A DNA stretch of 8,715 nt from Candidatus Hydrogenedentota bacterium (GTDB lineage Bacteria; Hydrogenedentota; Hydrogenedentia; Hydrogenedentales; GCA-2746185). The stretch lies in NCBI GenBank assembly GCA_030123645.1, contig JASJYE010000077.1, forward strand, positions 1 through 8,715, given 5' to 3'. Below the pieces are notes generated by a model. The model did no database searches. It saw nothing but the letters and a program-made list of their open reading frames with translations, and was not told the origin of the DNA. This document shows, one piece after another, positions 6,314-8,715 of this stretch; the stretch's first letter is position 1, and the number at the start of each line of letters is the position of its first letter. Position numbers and translations under genes: made by a program.

Positions 6314-7408
6314 ATGCTCAGCGGGCTCAAGAAAGCGCCTTTGACCATGGAGGAGCTGTTGCGCGAGGCGATCGAAAGCCACGCCTCCGATATCCACATC
6401 AAGACCGACAACCCGCCGATTCTAAGAGTCGACGGGGTCCTAACGCGTCTGGAATACGAGCCGCTCAGCGACGCGGACGTCGAGACCTTGCTCGCCTCCA
6501 TCGTCAGCCCGAAAGACATGGCGAAGTTCGCCAAGCTGATGGAACTTGACACCTCCTACACGCTGGGCAGCGAGGCGCGTTTTCGTGTCAACGCATGTAA
6601 GGACGACGGCGATACGCGGATCGTTTTGCGCCTGATCCCGATGGAGATCAAAACCCTCGATGAACTTGAATTACCCTCTATCTTAAAGAAGGTGATCGAT
6701 GAAAAAAACGGGCTCATACTTGTCACAGGCCCGACCGGAAGCGGTAAGTCGACGACGCTTGCTGCCATGATCCACGAGATCAATATCACGCGGGGCGCCC
6801 ACATCATTACCGTAGAAGACCCGCTCGAGTTCCTCCACACGGACCACGAGTCCATCATCACACAGCGAGAGGTCGGGCATGACACGCTCTCGTTCGCAAA
6901 TGCCCTCCGCGGCGCGCTTCGTCAGGACCCGGACGTTATCCTAATCGGTGAAATGCGCGACTGCGAGACGGTACGGACGGCGCTGGCTTCGGCGGAAACG
7001 GGTCACCTCGTCTTCTCGACACTGCATACTGTTGATGCCGTCGAAACGCTGAACCGTCTAATGGACTTCTTTGAACCGCATCAGCAACTGCAAATCCAAA
7101 AGCAGCTCGGGAGCGTCTTACGATGCATCGTCTCGCAGCGCATCCTCCCCCGGAAAGAAGTCGAGGGGCGCTGCGTGGCCGCCGAAGTCCTCATCGGGAC
7201 CCGCACCGTGCGCGATTTCATCGAAGGCGACAAGCCAATCAGAGAGATCAACGCCCTCATCGAGGAGGGACGAGCGCAATATGGCATGCAGACCTTCGAC
7301 CAGGCCCTATTCGACCTCTATACCGACGACACCATCACCGAAGATACCGCCATGAGATTCGCCACGAGCGCCAAGGACCTCAAACTCCGATTCCAGGGCC
7401 TGAACTAA
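6314..7408 (+). CDS. pilT: PilT-family type IV pilus retraction ATPase
   Basis: This 364-residue cytoplasmic secretion-type ATPase has normal PilT length and domain order. The N-terminal PAS-like domain includes ASDIHI at 24-29 and PPILRVDG at 34-41. Walker A is GPTGSGKST at 139-147, the Asp box is ITVEDPLEF at 165-173, Walker B is VILIGEMRD at 208-216 with catalytic Glu213, and the His box is TGHLVFSTLHT at 229-239. The ITQREVG motif after the Asp box is typical of PilT/PilU. The C-terminal segment PIREINALIEEGR with GMQTFDQAL corresponds to the PilT AIRNLIRE-type motif in altered form. PilT hydrolyses ATP to disassemble type IV pili, driving twitching, adhesion and DNA uptake. No pilB, pilC or pilin gene is in the window, so pilus genes, if any, lie elsewhere. 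PilU or another PilT paralogue is the main alternative name. Confidence 0.92.
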   Translation: MLSGLKKAPLTMEELLREAIESHASDIHIKTDNPPILRVDGVLTRLEYEPLSDADVETLLASIVSPKDMAKFAKLMELDTSYTLGSEARFRVNACKDDGDTRIVLRLIPMEIKTLDELELPSILKKVIDEKNGLILVTGPTGSGKSTTLAAMIHEINITRGAHIITVEDPLEFLHTDHESIITQREVGHDTLSFANALRGALRQDPDVILIGEMRDCETVRTALASAETGHLVFSTLHTVDAVETLNRLMDFFEPHQQLQIQKQLGSVLRCIVSQRILPRKEVEGRCVAAEVLIGTRTVRDFIEGDKPIREINALIEEGRAQYGMQTFDQALFDLYTDDTITEDTAMRFATSAKDLKLRFQGLN

Positions 7409-7461
7409 TTGAAAATGAATGCAGAATGCCTAGGGCCCTCCCTCAGCGGAAACATAGTAAA

Positions 7462-8352
7462 ATGGACGCCGTTATCAAGTACGTGCCCTGTTTTTTGCTT
7501 TCGCAACGCATCTTTTCGCTTCGAACAGTGTTCATCGCCGCATTGACCGCCACCCTCCTCGCTTCCCCCGCTCACGCAGAGAACCTACTGATCAATTCAG
7601 GCTTCGAGACCTTGGACTCGGCCGGCTTACCGCGGCCATGGTCTCTTTTTCTCATGCCCAAGGAGGGCGCACAAGGCCGGGTCGACACCACGGCCATGCA
7701 CGGAGAGTCATCCATCATGCTGTACACGCCGGAGCCTTACGATACCGAGCCGGCGAATAATTGGAGCCAAGTGATCATTAGCGACGCGGCCAGCAAGGAC
7801 ATCCGTCTTCGGGGCTACATTCGCACCGAGGAGGCCACCGAGGCCGCGCTCTGGCTACAGTGCTTTTCCAGAAGCCCCGCGCGCGTGATTGCCGCCCAAA
7901 CGAGCAGCGTGCGGACTCCAATTTTCGGCACCATGGATTGGACTCGCGTCGAGGTGCGTCTCGCCGCTCCGAAGCAGACGGATTTCTTGGTGGTTCGATG
8001 CGTTCTCAAGGGCGTAGGAACCGCCTGGTTCGACAGCATAGAGCTGTGGTCTGAAGAAGAGGAGCCCGCCGAGGAAGCGCTGCGGCTCGATCCGCAAAAA
8101 CAGCGGGAACTCGAGAAAGAAATCCTGGCCTTAAGCGCCTCTATTCAAGAATCGATTCGCGATCTGGAATCCTCGAATACGGTGCTTCTGGAGCGAATCG
8201 CTACCGTCCAACGCGAACTGGCGAAACAGCGCGCACGCGTTTTGGAAGAGGCGGCGGCCGCGCGCGAGCATCCGCTTGAGCCGCTCGACGCCTCCCAGGT
8301 GCGCCACCCGCTGGTACCTCACCGTAAAGACAGAGGAGGCTCGCCGGAATAA
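7462..8352 (+). CDS. exported protein with CBM4/9-like domain and coiled coil
   Basis: This 296-residue protein has a long signal peptide (hydrophobic FIAALTATLLAS, cleavage after AHA at 39). The mature part opens with NLLINSGFE and contains GLPRPWSLF, MHGESSIML and GTAWFDSIELW at 186-196. These are hallmarks of the CBM4/9-like carbohydrate-binding jelly-roll fold, covering about 40-197. An acidic hinge (SEEEEPAEE) leads to a charged helical segment at about 205-268 with heptad-like spacing, probably a coiled coil, then a short proline-rich end. I see no catalytic domain, so it probably binds a glycan or forms a surface complex. ATG 7426 is an alternative start adding 12 residues; neither has a strong ribosome binding site. 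The open frame continues far upstream inside pilT, which I treat as chance. It starts 53 bases after pilT and its stop overlaps the next gene by one base (TAATG). Confidence 0.75.
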   Translation: MDAVIKYVPCFLLSQRIFSLRTVFIAALTATLLASPAHAENLLINSGFETLDSAGLPRPWSLFLMPKEGAQGRVDTTAMHGESSIMLYTPEPYDTEPANNWSQVIISDAASKDIRLRGYIRTEEATEAALWLQCFSRSPARVIAAQTSSVRTPIFGTMDWTRVEVRLAAPKQTDFLVVRCVLKGVGTAWFDSIELWSEEEEPAEEALRLDPQKQRELEKEILALSASIQESIRDLESSNTVLLERIATVQRELAKQRARVLEEAAAAREHPLEPLDASQVRHPLVPHRKDRGGSPE

Positions 8353-8543
8353 TGCAGTTGCTTCGTATCCTGGGGATATCGTTCCTCGCGGGCTGCATCG
8401 GCGCCGGACTCGTGTGGTATGGATGGGGCCTAGCCGAAAACGCGGCGAGCGTGTTAAGGGCCCGGCGCGCCTCAACAGCGGCCCAGACACCGGGCGAGGA
8501 CGTGGAGATGGATGACACCGAGACAGAGGCGGCCGCTTCGTGA
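8352..8543 (+). CDS. small single-span membrane protein with acidic tail (63 aa)
   Basis: The protein has one hydrophobic segment at about 4-26 (LRILGISFLAGCIGAGLVWYGW), a short basic stretch (RARRAS at 36-41) and an acidic, Glu/Asp/Thr-rich tail ending in TETEAAAS. I recognise no family. AGGAGG (8334-8339), a strong ribosome binding site, lies twelve bases before the ATG, inside the end of the upstream gene. The ATG shares one base with that gene's stop, and its own stop overlaps the following GTG by four bases (GTGA). This tight packing and the strong site argue that it is a real gene, translated with its neighbours. It could anchor or accompany the exported carbohydrate-binding-like protein, which is inference only. 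Confidence 0.65.
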   Translation: MQLLRILGISFLAGCIGAGLVWYGWGLAENAASVLRARRASTAAQTPGEDVEMDDTETEAAAS

Positions 8544-8715
8544 ACCCCAAGACTAAGCCCCGCGAAAAGCACGCCTTCGTCGGAATACATCACGCGTGCT
8601 GCAACGCCTACTCCCGCGCCTATATCAACGCCTTGTGCGACGCGTTCGAAGGAAGCTGCGGCCCGCAGAGCGATGACCATGTTCTGGAGCGTCGTCGCGT
8701 CGCCCGGCGCCAAAG
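8540..8715 (+). CDS. small cysteine-motif protein, 3'-partial, possible frameshift
   Basis: The gene starts at GTG 8540, overlapping the previous stop by four bases, and runs off the right edge after 58 codons. Residues 13-30 contain VGIHHACCNAYSRAYIN, with a Cys20-Cys21 pair and a third cysteine at 40. From memory this resembles a family of small proteins in which the segment after the CC motif continues to a GxCPxC knuckle. Here the expected second cysteine is missing (SCGPQS) and the sequence turns into arginine-rich VLERRRVARRQ, unlike a folded domain. Reading the neighbouring frame from about 8660 gives MTMFWSVVASPGAK, more like the beta strands expected, so a one-base frameshift or assembly error near 8650-8672 is possible. 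With the end missing I cannot decide. Confidence 0.5.
   Translation, partial: MNPKTKPREKHAFVGIHHACCNAYSRAYINALCDAFEGSCGPQSDDHVLERRRVARRQ

Noticed and set aside
7123..7461. Open frame extending the exported protein gene 300 bases upstream inside pilT
   Set aside because: The upstream part is Arg/Pro/His-rich frame-shadow sequence of pilT with no signal peptide; the signal peptide and domain start only after ATG 7462.
8131..8713. Antisense frames at the right end
   Set aside because: They oppose three overlapping + strand genes with good start signals and show no recognisable motif.

Overview
The window is a GC-rich, densely packed stretch of bacterial chromosome. Every gene I can support lies on the + strand. 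I see no rRNA, tRNA, CRISPR array, insertion sequence or other sign of a mobile element, and no gene-free stretch longer than about 120 bases. Gene content (peptidoglycan amidase, glutamate racemase, TsaD, a PilT-type ATPase, an exported carbohydrate-binding-like protein) fits the chromosome of a free-living bacterium, probably from an uncultured, GC-rich lineage. I cannot fix the phylum from sequence alone. The small cysteine motif protein at the right edge reminds me of proteins from Planctomycetes-like or Sumerlaeota/Hydrogenedentota-like genomes, but this is only an impression.

Left part (1-919): an unrecognised protein, probably continuing beyond the left edge, is followed after 14 bases by a protein resembling the flagellar-operon protein YvyF (two cysteine zinc-ribbon-like knuckles around a helix-turn-helix-like segment). 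A 117-base intergenic region follows, with a weak hairpin and at best a weak promoter.

Middle part (1037-6276): a compact operon of six genes with short gaps or overlaps. In order: a 56-residue single-membrane-span protein (too short for most ORF callers), a secreted N-acetylmuramoyl-L-alanine amidase, a membrane-anchored GerMN-domain protein, glutamate racemase (murI), a membrane-anchored divergent polysaccharide deacetylase, and the tRNA t6A enzyme tsaD. Five of the six concern the envelope or peptidoglycan: precursor D-glutamate supply (MurI), peptidoglycan cleavage (amidase), and presumed glycan-associated functions (GerMN, deacetylase-like). The overlapping junctions suggest translational coupling.

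Right part (6277-8715): a good extended -10 promoter (TGGTATAAT) overlaps the tsaD stop codon and probably starts a second transcription unit. This unit has a PilT-family retraction ATPase, an exported protein with a CBM4/9-like jelly-roll domain plus a coiled coil, a 63-residue single-span membrane protein and the start of a small cysteine-motif protein cut off by the window edge. The last three are joined by 1-4 base overlaps.

Overall this is an ordinary housekeeping and envelope region. I found no convincing new defence, mobile or RNA-based system. The best leads are the uncharacterised genes next to pilT and the two small membrane proteins.
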